The notes under the pieces: model-generated
What the model was told of the DNA's origin: nothing
What the model saw: only the letters and a program-made list of their open reading frames with translations
Databases searched by the model: none
Translations under genes and position numbers: made by a program
NCBI GenBank assembly: GCA_040510375.1
Contig: JBEVJC010000015.1
Span: 45,004-109,003, forward strand
Reading direction: 5' to 3'
Origin: JBEVJC01 sp040510375
Lineage (GTDB): Bacteria; Bacteroidota; Bacteroidia; Chitinophagales; Chitinophagaceae
DNA length: 64,000 nt
In this document: in pieces, positions 35,885 through 44,718 of the stretch
Layout of the letters: each line of letters begins with the position of its first letter
How positions within the stretch are numbered: position 1 is the first letter of the stretch

Positions 35885-36850
35885 TTAAATCAATCCTTCT
35901 TTAATCAGGTCATGCAGGTGGATCACTCCAAGGTATTTCCCGTTGGCGGTAACTGCCAGTTGTGTGATCTCATATTTACGAAGCCTGTCGAGTGCGTCAA
36001 CAGCCAGCAGGTCGGGTTCAATTGTTTTGGGTTTGGCGGTCATGATATCTGCTGCTTTCACCGAATCGTCAATCTGCGAGCGGTTGGTGAGCATGCGCCG
36101 GAGATCACCATCCGTAATTATTCCAAGCAGCATATCCTGTTCATCCACCACTGCGGTCATGCCCAGTCTTTTTTTAGTCATTTCAAGAATGACTTCTTTA
36201 AGACTTTGATCCGCCCGTACCCTTGGTTTTTCATTGCTAAGATAAAGGTCGCTTACACGCAGGTATAATTTTTTTCCCAGCATACCTCCGGGGTGGAATT
36301 TGGCAAAGTCGTCGGTATGGAATCCTTTTAATTCCATCAGGCAAACGGCCAATGCATCACCCATCACCAGTTGTGCGGTAGTACTGCTGGTTGGTGCAAG
36401 GTTATTGGGACAGGCTTCCTGGTCAACCGTTGTATTCAACATGATACCGCAGTTCTTCGCCAGGTAAGAGTTGGTTTGTCCCACGATACCAATCAGCAGG
36501 TTACCAAAATTACGGATCAGGGGTACCAGCACTTTTATTTCCGGACTCTCACCGCTTTTGCTGAGTACTATCACAATGTCTTCCGACTGCACCATTCCAA
36601 GGTCGCCATGTATGGCATCTGCAGCATGCATAAATATGGAAGGAGTACCTGTAGAGTTCAGTGTTGCTACAATCTTTTGGGCGATAACGGCACTTTTACC
36701 GATGCCACTTACTACGATCCGGCCCTTGCAGGCAGCAATGGAACGCACGGCTTTTTCGAAACTTTCATCGATGTAGGTTGCGAGACCCGCTACGGATCTG
36801 GCTTCCAGGTCGATGGTCCGAAGGGCTATATTAATTATATCTGTTTGCAT
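35885..36850 (-). CDS. kdsD: Arabinose-5-phosphate isomerase (KpsF/GutQ type)
   Basis: A 321-residue protein from the ATG at 36850, with an N-terminal SIS sugar-isomerase domain (VVSGIGKSAVIAQKIVATLNS, then HGDLGM and LSKSGES) and two C-terminal CBS domains (from about residue 200). This layout is that of KdsD/KpsF/GutQ, which converts ribulose-5-phosphate to arabinose-5-phosphate, the first step to KDO. It heads a probable operon with manC-type, exonuclease, YjbR and aminotransferase genes. kdsB, acting later in the pathway, is at 20.6 kb. Confidence 0.92.
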   Translation of the reverse strand: MQTDIINIALRTIDLEARSVAGLATYIDESFEKAVRSIAACKGRIVVSGIGKSAVIAQKIVATLNSTGTPSIFMHAADAIHGDLGMVQSEDIVIVLSKSGESPEIKVLVPLIRNFGNLLIGIVGQTNSYLAKNCGIMLNTTVDQEACPNNLAPTSSTTAQLVMGDALAVCLMELKGFHTDDFAKFHPGGMLGKKLYLRVSDLYLSNEKPRVRADQSLKEVILEMTKKRLGMTAVVDEQDMLLGIITDGDLRRMLTNRSQIDDSVKAADIMTAKPKTIEPDLLAVDALDRLRKYEITQLAVTANGKYLGVIHLHDLIKEGLI

Positions 36851-37181
36851 GAACAGGCGCAAAATTAGAGTATTGGGGTGAACTAACCGCCCCGCCGGTT
36901 ATGGGTGAATTTTAACGCTTTATCGCTATGAGAATCGGGAGTTGATTTGTACATTCGCCCACAATTTCAGGGAGCTAGTGGATTTGGATTCTTTGTGGTG
37001 GTATTTTCTCCCTTTTTGAATCCTCAGTTATTCTTCATTTTTATAAAGGGTAAACCCTTAGTTTCCCGTAAGTTGGCTTGCCGTTCATATAAAAAAGACT
37101 TTTTAATCTGCCTTACAGCAAGGAAATTTGAGTATCTTAATTAGAACGCAGATTTATTGTGCGAAGGAAACAACTCGATTA
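36851..37181. other. Divergent intergenic region kdsD/recQ
   Basis: 331 bases with no convincing gene. On the minus strand TAATTTTG (36867-36860) matches the Bacteroidota -7 box 9 bases before the kdsD ATG. A 65-codon open frame (36947-37144) has no family resemblance and is not called. Nothing else stands out. Confidence 0.5.
36860..36867 (-). promoter_or_regulatory. Candidate -7 promoter box of the kdsD operon
   Basis: TAATTTTG on the minus strand fits TAnnTTTG exactly. It lies 9 bases upstream of the kdsD ATG at 36850, so the leader would be very short. No clear -33 TTTG is seen. Confidence 0.4.
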
Positions 37182-39443
37182 ATGGCATCATCTACTACAA
37201 AGAAGCCGGCAGTTAAAAAAACTGCCCGGGCTACCAAAACAGACAAGGGTCTAAAGTTCGACCTGCACGCGAAACTCCAGGAACATTTTGGTTTCAGTAA
37301 ATTCAAGGGAACCCAGGAAAAAGTGATTGAATCGCTCCTGGCCGGCCACGATACCTTTGTGATCATGCCCACCGGTGGTGGCAAAAGCCTGTGTTACCAG
37401 TTGCCTGCCCTGGTGAGTGAGGGGGTGGCAATAGTTGTGTCGCCGCTCATCGCGTTGATGAAGAATCAGGTGGACCTGGTCCGCGGTTTCAGCAGTAAAG
37501 ACGAAATCGCCCATTTCCTGAACTCTACCCTTAATAAAAAGGAGACGAAGGAAGTACATGACGATCTGCTGGCAGGTCATACTAAGTTATTATACGTGGC
37601 TCCTGAAACACTTACCAAACAGGAGAACCTTGAATTCTTTGCCGACCTGAAGGTTTCCTTTTTTGCGGTTGATGAAGCACATTGTATTTCAGAATGGGGG
37701 CACGATTTCCGTCCGGAATACCGCCGGTTACGGGAAATGATGACCCAGATAAATCCGGATGTGCCGGTGATAGCACTCACAGCTACGGCTACACCAAAGG
37801 TGCAGAGTGATATTGTTAAGAATCTTGACCTGAACAACCCCAATATTTTCATCTCTTCTTTTAATCGTTCGAATCTTTTCTACGAGATACAGCCGAAGAT
37901 AAAAAAGTCGCAGACAGATGAGAGTATTGTTCGTTTCATCAAAAGTATGAAGTCGAAAAGCGGGATCATTTATACATTGAACCGTAAGACGACTGAGGAA
38001 CTTGCAGCCATCCTGGTGGCAAATGGGGTTAAGGCGGTTGCTTATCACGCAGGACTGGACAGTAAACTGCGGTCGGACCGGCAGGACCAGTTCCTCAACG
38101 AAGATGTACAGGTGATCTGTGCTACTATAGCATTCGGTATGGGGATCGATAAACCCGATATCCGGTTTGTTATACATTATAATATACCCAAGTCGATCGA
38201 GAACTATTACCAGGAAACCGGACGTGGCGGAAGGGATGGTCTCGAAGGAAAATGTATACTCTACTATTCACATAAGGATGTCAGCAAACTGGAACACCTC
38301 ATGCGTGACAAGCCGCTGAGTGAACGGGAGGTTGGCGCACAGCTGATCAATGAGACCGTGGCATTTGCGGAAGCCGGTGTATGCCGCCGCAAGGTGCTGA
38401 TGAGTTATTTTGGTGAAGAATATACGCAGGAGAACTGCGGCCAGTGTGATAACTGCAAGAATCCGAAAGAAAGGATTGAAGCGAAGAATGAAGCGGTGAT
38501 TGTGCTCAAGGCTATCCGCGGACTTGACGAACGTTTTGCAACAGATTATGTGGTTAATATTATCAGTGGAAAACTGACGCCACAGATCCAGATGTTCCGG
38601 CACGAAGGCATTGATGCGTTTGCCAGCGGGAATGATAAGGAACAGCATTTCTGGAATTCGCTTATCCGTCAGATGATCCTGGAAGGGTTGCTGGTAAAGG
38701 ATATTGAAGAATATGGTGTATTAAAGATTACGAAGAAGGGCGAGACGTTCGTTAAAAAACCCAAGCCATTCAGCATTGTGCTGAATAACCTGTTTGAAGA
38801 GGCGAATGCGGACGATGAGGAAGCGCCCGAACCCGTTACCGGTGCTGCTTCCGACGAGAAATTGTTTGAAATGCTGAAGAACCTTCGCCAGCAGGAGGCT
38901 AAGAAAAAGAACCTTCCTCCATTTGTGATCTTTCTCGAATCTTCCCTGCAGGATATGGCCACCCTGTATCCGTCTACTATTGCCGACCTGGAAAAATGCC
39001 AGGGCGTGAGCAAGGGCAAGGCGCTCCGTTATGGTAAACCCTTTGTTGACCTGATCAGCCAGTATGTGGCGGATAATAATATTGTGAAGCCCGATGACTT
39101 TGTGATGAAGAGCGTGGTTAACAAGAGTGGTAATAAAGTATACATCATCCAGAATACGGATAAAAAGGTTTCGCTGGAAACCATTGCGAAAAATAAAGGA
39201 TGGCGGATGGATGAAATGCTGGAGGAAATGGAGACTATCGCTGCAAGCGGTACCAAGCTGAACCTTGATTATGCCATTGACGAAATGCTGGATGAAGATG
39301 ACCAGGTGGAAATCATTGAATATTTCAAAAGTTGTGACACCTCTTCACTGCAGGTGGCGCTCGATGAGCTGGCCGAATATGATTTTAACTGGGAACAGCT
39401 GAAGATCATGCGGATTAAATTCCTGAGTCAGTATGGTATGTAA
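37182..39443 (+). CDS. recQ: ATP-dependent DNA helicase RecQ
   Basis: A 753-residue protein from the ATG at 37182. It has a basic N-terminus, then Walker A MPTGGGKSLCYQ (62-73), the DEAH box in FAVDEAHCISEWGHDF, the zinc-binding cysteines (ENCGQCDNC), a winged-helix domain and an HRDC-like segment (FLESSLQDMATLYP). The last 150 residues form an extra C-terminal region ending in acidic and amphipathic helices (a helicase-associated helix-turn-helix), making it longer than E. coli RecQ. It unwinds DNA 3'-5' in recombination repair. Confidence 0.93.
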   Translation: MASSTTKKPAVKKTARATKTDKGLKFDLHAKLQEHFGFSKFKGTQEKVIESLLAGHDTFVIMPTGGGKSLCYQLPALVSEGVAIVVSPLIALMKNQVDLVRGFSSKDEIAHFLNSTLNKKETKEVHDDLLAGHTKLLYVAPETLTKQENLEFFADLKVSFFAVDEAHCISEWGHDFRPEYRRLREMMTQINPDVPVIALTATATPKVQSDIVKNLDLNNPNIFISSFNRSNLFYEIQPKIKKSQTDESIVRFIKSMKSKSGIIYTLNRKTTEELAAILVANGVKAVAYHAGLDSKLRSDRQDQFLNEDVQVICATIAFGMGIDKPDIRFVIHYNIPKSIENYYQETGRGGRDGLEGKCILYYSHKDVSKLEHLMRDKPLSEREVGAQLINETVAFAEAGVCRRKVLMSYFGEEYTQENCGQCDNCKNPKERIEAKNEAVIVLKAIRGLDERFATDYVVNIISGKLTPQIQMFRHEGIDAFASGNDKEQHFWNSLIRQMILEGLLVKDIEEYGVLKITKKGETFVKKPKPFSIVLNNLFEEANADDEEAPEPVTGAASDEKLFEMLKNLRQQEAKKKNLPPFVIFLESSLQDMATLYPSTIADLEKCQGVSKGKALRYGKPFVDLISQYVADNNIVKPDDFVMKSVVNKSGNKVYIIQNTDKKVSLETIAKNKGWRMDEMLEEMETIAASGTKLNLDYAIDEMLDEDDQVEIIEYFKSCDTSSLQVALDELAEYDFNWEQLKIMRIKFLSQYGM

Positions 39444-39623
39444 CCTGGAATAGAGTTGGCCGTGACCGTGTTGAGGGCAGTGATATTCCGGCGAAACATA
39501 GCGCACTTCCGGACGAGTCAATTAATCTCTGGAAAAAAGGTGAAAAACATTTCAGATTTATGGCTCAAAGCCCTATTTTTGCTCCCCCTAAACGTTTAGC
39601 CCTGCTAAATAAACAGGAAGGAT

Positions 39624-39696
39624 GGTGCGGTAGCTCAGTCGGTAGAGCAAAGGACTGAAAATCCTTGTGTCGCCGGTTCGATCCCGGCCCACACCA
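39624..39696 (+). tRNA. tRNA-Phe (GAA)
   Basis: A full cloverleaf: acceptor GGTGCGG, D arm GCTC/GAGC, anticodon arm AAGGA-CTGAAAA-TCCTT with anticodon GAA, variable GTGTC, T arm GCCGG-TTCGATC-CCGGC, acceptor CCACACC and discriminator A. CCA is not encoded. Acceptor position 5 (C) faces position 68 (A), a C-A mismatch. A strong terminator follows within 10 bases. Confidence 0.96.
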
Positions 39697-39705
39697 CAAA
39701 CACAT

Positions 39706-39753
39706 AAGCAGAAGCCCCGTAAACAGTGAGTTTGCGGGGCTTCTGCTTTTTTT
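39706..39753 (+). terminator. Rho-independent terminator after tRNA-Phe
   Basis: A 14-bp perfect stem (AAGCAGAAGCCCCG with its complement at 39735-39748), extended inside by AAAC/GTTT, followed by a seven-base T run. It begins 9 bases after the tRNA. Confidence 0.92.
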
Positions 39754-39826
39754 GGGGGGCAGTCGAGGGGGTACTTTGTTTATGTTGCCTGTTTGAGCCA
39801 GGTACATTTCTGCACTAATGATGTGG

Positions 39827-40942
39827 TTATGCCGCATCCGTGTTAGGTGGCGTATCTCCTTTACCTGCGGACTTGGCCCCAATTTCAGCCTGTTCACCAT
39901 ACAGCGTACGTTGGCTGGCTACAGGATGCGTGATGGTTGTTTGGGCGTGGCTTGCGTAGCTATCAAAGAAAGTGCGTCTAGGTACTTGAAGAAAATCTAA
40001 GAACACACCCAGGACCGATTTGAGGCCCGCATCTAAATTGGTGGGATTTTCTGTATTTGTACCGTAAGCAATTTGTTCAAATGCAAGTGCCCATGTCATT
40101 AGTCCCCTAACGTTTTCCCTTTTGGTAAAGAATTCGGCAAGCATATCAGCAGGCACGTTGGTAAAGTCAACTGATCTTGCTGAGGTTCCAGCCATTTTCC
40201 TTGCAATCGCCAATAATTTTGTTGCACCGTCTTTTCCCAAGTTGCCATATAGGAACCCTTCGGTCATCGATTTACGTTGCCGAGCTTCATCAATTTGAAC
40301 AAGGTCTTTGCAGATATAGTCAATTATTACGAGCAGATGCGAAATCACGGCATACAAGGCGCGCGTTGCTGCCTGCTTCTTTTCATCAACACTTACAATC
40401 GATTTGTTGACGAAGTACTGCAAAGGTGAAAGCCCTGCGTTAAATCCTGAGTAGTCCATTTCAGACAGCAAACGGGATTTGGACTCTTCCACTATAAACC
40501 GCCAGTCCCGTTTGAACACATTCAAACTTGAATACTTTCCCAATAACTGCATCAAATCGTCTTCCGATAAACGCGGTGCTTTTGGGTCACTTTTCAGCCG
40601 GCCGGTGAAATTTCCATCCAACAATGTCGTGTTATGAACCTTTGCAAAGTCATGTATGAAAGGCCTGCTGTCAGTGGTCGCGACTATGCATTCATTGAAG
40701 TTTAATAAATTTTTCACCCCGTTCGCCCATAAAATGCGTTCCATTGCTTGCGGCGTTTTCTTGTTCTTAATGTCAACATTCCCACGATGGCGTGCAGTTG
40801 TAGAAATTCTTTTATAAAGAAATACGTCGACGTCAGTAACATCCTCACCCGCAAACCTATATTTCAGGCCCCGGACCACATAAAAACCTTGGCTTAAAAA
40901 GTAATTTCTTAATAGCTCTTCCATGTATGCGCCCTTATCCAT
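39827..40942 (-). CDS. Uncharacterised protein with N-terminal restriction-nuclease-like signature
   Basis: A 371-residue protein I do not recognise. Its first 65 residues look like a PD-(D/E)XK nuclease core: conserved acidic residues at 8-9 in a helix, GEDVTDVDVFLYKR (32-44), then DIKNKK (57-62) giving D-x-K, and a helix. The rest is mostly helical and mentions no known domain. It begins one base after the stop of the upstream unknown gene, so they are one unit. The accessory location suggests a defence role (inference). Alternatives include a plasmid or transposon-linked nuclease. Confidence 0.55.
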   Translation of the reverse strand: MDKGAYMEELLRNYFLSQGFYVVRGLKYRFAGEDVTDVDVFLYKRISTTARHRGNVDIKNKKTPQAMERILWANGVKNLLNFNECIVATTDSRPFIHDFAKVHNTTLLDGNFTGRLKSDPKAPRLSEDDLMQLLGKYSSLNVFKRDWRFIVEESKSRLLSEMDYSGFNAGLSPLQYFVNKSIVSVDEKKQAATRALYAVISHLLVIIDYICKDLVQIDEARQRKSMTEGFLYGNLGKDGATKLLAIARKMAGTSARSVDFTNVPADMLAEFFTKRENVRGLMTWALAFEQIAYGTNTENPTNLDAGLKSVLGVFLDFLQVPRRTFFDSYASHAQTTITHPVASQRTLYGEQAEIGAKSAGKGDTPPNTDAA

Positions 40943-40943
40943 A

Positions 40944-42188
40944 TTATAAGTTTATTCTTAGTGTTCTCAATGTGTTTCCAACATCCATTTTTGCTGAAGG
41001 CAACAGCTCTTTACGACCCAATTGCCGGGTTTGCTCCGGTCCCTTGTAATTTGTCATACTGCCTGGCGGCAATGTACCAATTATGGTTGAATCAGTGGCC
41101 GCCCCATCCTCAAGCACCTGAAGTGCCAATTCCCCAATGTCTTTTTTCAGCAGCCGCATAAAGTAGCGCCCATTTTCAATAGTGATTTGGACAACACCTT
41201 CCACTTCAAGAAGTCTATAATCCTGACCAATTGCAGGTGCCGGTCCCACTCTTTCGCCTGCTATCAGCTTTTTCATCAATAGCGATATCCCCCAAATTCT
41301 GCCCCGATTGCTGGGGCTAATGTTCATTCCATAATACAAAGCCGAAACGAACGCTTTTGCCAAATCGAACGCATCTTCCCGGAATGGCTGACCGTACTTA
41401 CCAAAGGCAGATGGCTTCGTTAAGAGCAGGGTAGTCCCGGCGTTATTGCCAAGTTCGTTGAAGTCATACAATCCGATGGCATGCAGTTTTGCCAAAAGCT
41501 GGTCCCCTAAGATTCGTTTTGCCTTGGCCTCCTCGATGCAACCGCTTTTCGTCAGATGGGCATCCACCTCGTTAATTTTGCTGATATCGGCAGGAGACAA
41601 CGTTGACATTATTGCTTCGGCTTTTTTCGAATACTCCCGACGAAAGAGGTTTCCATTAAAATATAACTTTTCGTTTTCTAACGTTTCGTAATCTATGAGG
41701 CCTGCATCTTCTGCTTGGCTAAAAAGGGTTATATTTTCTTGTTTGGAAAGCTTATGTGTGTCTGCAATCAATTCCTTCAACCGCCTTTCACTTTTTGGTG
41801 CTTCAGAAACATTGTTACTTAAGTCAAGTACTGCGTGTTCAATTGGCGAAGCTTGCGCGGCATCGAACATGTCGGTCGTGTGACCCAATATCGCGCCAGT
41901 GGTTACGCCCAATACGGAGATTGCCCCTGATTGGCTTTCATCAATCAGTTGGTGTTCCTTCAGCAAGTCCTTTATTGCACGTGCTTCGAAGTTCTTCAAA
42001 TCGTGCATTTCAACAATTGCCTGAACTGCTGCCGGGGTCAATGTTTTCTGTTCGTTGGATGCTGCTAATGTTGAAAGGAAGAGACCAGCTTTCCCAGATG
42101 ATTCGACTTCTTGAAAATTGGTCCGCTTAAAATCTGATAACTTTTTGGCATGGTGTACAATCCATGCACCCTTTTCCTTCTTGTTCAT
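40944..42188 (-). CDS. Uncharacterised protein in the island, partner of the nuclease-like gene
   Basis: A 414-residue protein from the ATG at 42188 (another in-frame ATG is at 42206). I do not recognise the family. Near residue 50 it has TPAAVQAIVEMHDLKNFEARAIKDL, a helix-turn-helix-like stretch, so DNA binding is possible. Repeated helical segments follow, with a beta-rich C-terminal part (DYRLLEVEGVVQITIENGRYFMRLL). There is no transmembrane segment or nucleotide-binding motif. It is coupled to the nuclease-like gene by a one-base gap, which points to a fixed two-protein system. Confidence 0.5.
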   Translation of the reverse strand: MNKKEKGAWIVHHAKKLSDFKRTNFQEVESSGKAGLFLSTLAASNEQKTLTPAAVQAIVEMHDLKNFEARAIKDLLKEHQLIDESQSGAISVLGVTTGAILGHTTDMFDAAQASPIEHAVLDLSNNVSEAPKSERRLKELIADTHKLSKQENITLFSQAEDAGLIDYETLENEKLYFNGNLFRREYSKKAEAIMSTLSPADISKINEVDAHLTKSGCIEEAKAKRILGDQLLAKLHAIGLYDFNELGNNAGTTLLLTKPSAFGKYGQPFREDAFDLAKAFVSALYYGMNISPSNRGRIWGISLLMKKLIAGERVGPAPAIGQDYRLLEVEGVVQITIENGRYFMRLLKKDIGELALQVLEDGAATDSTIIGTLPPGSMTNYKGPEQTRQLGRKELLPSAKMDVGNTLRTLRINL

Positions 42189-42362
42189 ATGGTGGTTTAT
42201 TGGCATTCCAATTTATGCATTTTGTTCCGACTTCATTGATTATTGGCAAATTAGGACCGATTAGGTGGGTCAGGCTTGTTATTGGCGTTGTGAACGATTG
42301 AGTGGGCTTTGCCTTTTTGCGGGGGCGGATTTATACGATTAAACTAACTATATTTTGAATTT

Positions 42363-43478
42363 ATGAACACTTCTTTGTCTGAATTTATTTTTGGGATGCC
42401 ATTAAGGGAACTTTCAATGAATCATTTGTTCAATTTATTTAAAGATGAGCAGGAGGAAACTGATGTCTTAGAATTCAAAACATACATTGATGACCAGCAG
42501 CCTGGGACCGATAAAAATAGCCGTGAATCTAAAAAGCTTGATGAGATCATAGTGGCCATTTCTGCTTTCCTGAATTCCGATGGAGGAATATTGATATGGG
42601 GTGCTCCGAAGGGTAAAACAATTCCACCACGTAAAGAACGAGTCTATATTGGAGATCTTCGACCCGTCTCTTTATTAATTGAGCAAGAACAGTTCCTGAA
42701 CAAAGTTGCGGCAGAAAATTCACCGGTTCCTCTGCGGGTAAATTATCATCGAATATAGACTGTAGGCGGTTACATTTATCTTTTTGAAGTATTCCGTAGC
42801 GAATTCGCGCCTCATCAAGTTAATGGTACATACTACATGCGACGAGACGGGGGCAATTTTTTTGCACCGCATACTTTTGTAAAGGCTTTGATAAAAAGAA
42901 TTACATACCCGAAACTGGCATGCTTTGTGAATTTTGGGCAACCCAGAACTACTTCGGATTTTTCAGCTTGTGCCATCAATGTGTCTATTTACAATCTTTC
43001 TAAATTGCAGAACGAAAAAAATCTTCGTTATTCTGTCACCTGTCATGGAGGAGACCTGATTATTGATGGGGAGACGATACCGCTCCGCAAACTCAATTTC
43101 AGTTCCGAACATATTCGTTTTGCTAAAGATGTATTACATTATAACATTCCCTTTTTCCAAGGGTTCACATTGCTATCTTTGCGTGAATATTCGTCCGTAT
43201 TGAGAAATATAACCATCCGGGTAATTGCGCACGGTGATTCGTCGCCTGCAATTTGTTCTAATTACATTTTAGAACCGATAAGGGCCGGTTCTGGTTTTTA
43301 TGTGGAATTTCAATTAAAGGAAGTTCGAGAAAATTACTATCTCATGGACCAAGTTGGCGACGAAAATTTATCAGACATGGAAAGGATTGCCTGGACCAAC
43401 AAGCAATTCATGGCAGTTTGTGGCCAATCGAAACTGGACAATGAATTTTTTAAGAATTTAAGCAGACCAATTCTTTAA
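42363..43478 (+). pseudogene. AlbA_2 (Schlafen-type) protein gene interrupted by an in-frame TAG
   Basis: One reading frame runs 372 codons from the ATG at 42363 to the stop at 43476-43478, broken only by TAG at 42756-42758. The first part has the AlbA_2 divergent-ATPase pattern: EFKTYID near residue 38 and IIVAISAFLNSDGGILIWGAPKG. After the stop the frame continues with GGYIYLFEVFRSEFAPHQVN and TYYMRRDG, the usual second half of the same domain, so the TAG falls inside it. Probably one CAG-to-TAG change inactivated the gene, unless the stop is read through. Such proteins often occur near defence or regulatory genes. Confidence 0.75.
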
Positions 43479-44428
43479 GTTTGGCCTGATTCTGTAATAT
43501 CACCTTCCTCCTGTGCAGCCTCCTCCATGGGGTCTTCGGACGATTCGGAAAATAAAATTTCAGGAGCAGTATTCGCTGGATATTCGTGTTTGTACTTCTC
43601 GTAAACTTCAATCCATTCGGGTACTATTTCAGGAATCCTTTGGAACACCTCTTTACCAAACAAACATTCAGTAACAAGTTCCATGTGTATCATGTCTATC
43701 ATCCGACACAAGTATGGGATACCTTTAAGCCACCATGTTCTATGAGAGTCAGTCATTAAGTAGTGAAATAGAGGCCTTTGTTTTAAATCGCGAGCTTCGT
43801 GTAATTCGTAACCATCTAGCATTGTTTCGTAAACGCCATCAGCAATCCTACTGCCGAAAGTCGTCGTGTAGTAGTATTCCTTTATTTCCCAGATAGCTAT
43901 TGGATCCACCGGGTGTGGAAATGTGCCGTCTACCCTCCGGGAAAGGCTTAACGCTGGAAAGTTATTCTTTAAAAATGCTGTTATTTGTTGGGGATTATAG
44001 TTCACCGGGTGACCCTTCAAATTTGATGCAATGAGCATATTCACAATTCCTGTGAAATATGCTGGATTAGCCTTTTCCTGAGTTTGTTTATTAATTGGGG
44101 TTGCTATTGTGATTCCTACTCTTGCTTTAAGTTTATCATATTCCGCCCTTGCTTCATCTACATCCATAAGTAGGCCTTTCACCTGATTATTTAATACCCC
44201 TGCCCTGTATGTCAGATACTCAAACAAGTGCTCCCCAAATTTTGTCAGCTCGGTTCCGTTAAAAAGCTTGGTGTCATCAAGGTTCAGCGTCTTAAACAGC
44301 GCCTTTACTTTCGCCTTGGGCGGGACAATTGCAAATCCGTCCTTAGCGTATCGCAATTTTTGGTTAATTAATTTAACACATGCCCAAAATTCATGAGACT
44401 GTTTTACAAATTGCGGGTCAGCTTTCAT
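43475..44428 (-). CDS. Putative type II restriction endonuclease (PD-(D/E)XK)
   Basis: A 317-residue protein. A PD-(D/E)XK-like core is visible: DPIAIWEIKEYYYTTTFGSR, with Asp175, Glu181 and Lys183 as the catalytic triad, followed by DGVYETMLDGYEL. It overlaps the controller gene by four bases (ATGA) and is divergent from the adenine methylase, the classic order of a C-protein-regulated type II system. The C-terminus is acidic (SSEDPMEEAAQEEGD). The cut site cannot be read from the sequence. It overlaps the end of the broken AlbA_2 gene by four bases. Confidence 0.7.
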   Translation of the reverse strand: MKADPQFVKQSHEFWACVKLINQKLRYAKDGFAIVPPKAKVKALFKTLNLDDTKLFNGTELTKFGEHLFEYLTYRAGVLNNQVKGLLMDVDEARAEYDKLKARVGITIATPINKQTQEKANPAYFTGIVNMLIASNLKGHPVNYNPQQITAFLKNNFPALSLSRRVDGTFPHPVDPIAIWEIKEYYYTTTFGSRIADGVYETMLDGYELHEARDLKQRPLFHYLMTDSHRTWWLKGIPYLCRMIDMIHMELVTECLFGKEVFQRIPEIVPEWIEVYEKYKHEYPANTAPEILFSESSEDPMEEAAQEEGDITESGQT

Positions 44429-44667
44429 TTTATTTTATTTAGGAATTGACTGATTACGTCAGTAGGATGAATTTCTAAGGCGTCACAAATCTCCAGAAAG
44501 GTTACAATATCAATTTTCCTTTCGCCGCTTTCAATCTTGCTAATGAATGATTGAGGAACGTCAAGCAATTGCGCTAGATCTGATTGCCGCATAGCTCTGC
44601 CTGTTCGAATTTGGTAAAGCAGTTCAAGAAGTTTGTTATAGTTTGATTTGGTATATTTTTTCTTCAA
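44425..44667 (-). CDS. XRE-family transcriptional regulator, probable controller (C) protein
   Basis: An 80-residue protein that is almost all a helix-turn-helix of the Cro/C1 type: MRQSDLAQLLDVPQSFISKIESGERKIDIVTFLEICDALEI. Size and place, upstream of the nuclease and divergent from the methylase, fit a restriction-modification controller that delays nuclease expression on entry to a new host. The start must be TTG at 44667, because an in-frame TGA lies just before it. The 51 bases between its start and the methylase start should contain the operator. Confidence 0.75.
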   Translation of the reverse strand: MKKKYTKSNYNKLLELLYQIRTGRAMRQSDLAQLLDVPQSFISKIESGERKIDIVTFLEICDALEIHPTDVISQFLNKIK

Positions 44668-44718
44668 TACTCAAAACTATCGGGTATATTTACACATCCC
44701 AAAATAGGATTTTAGCAC

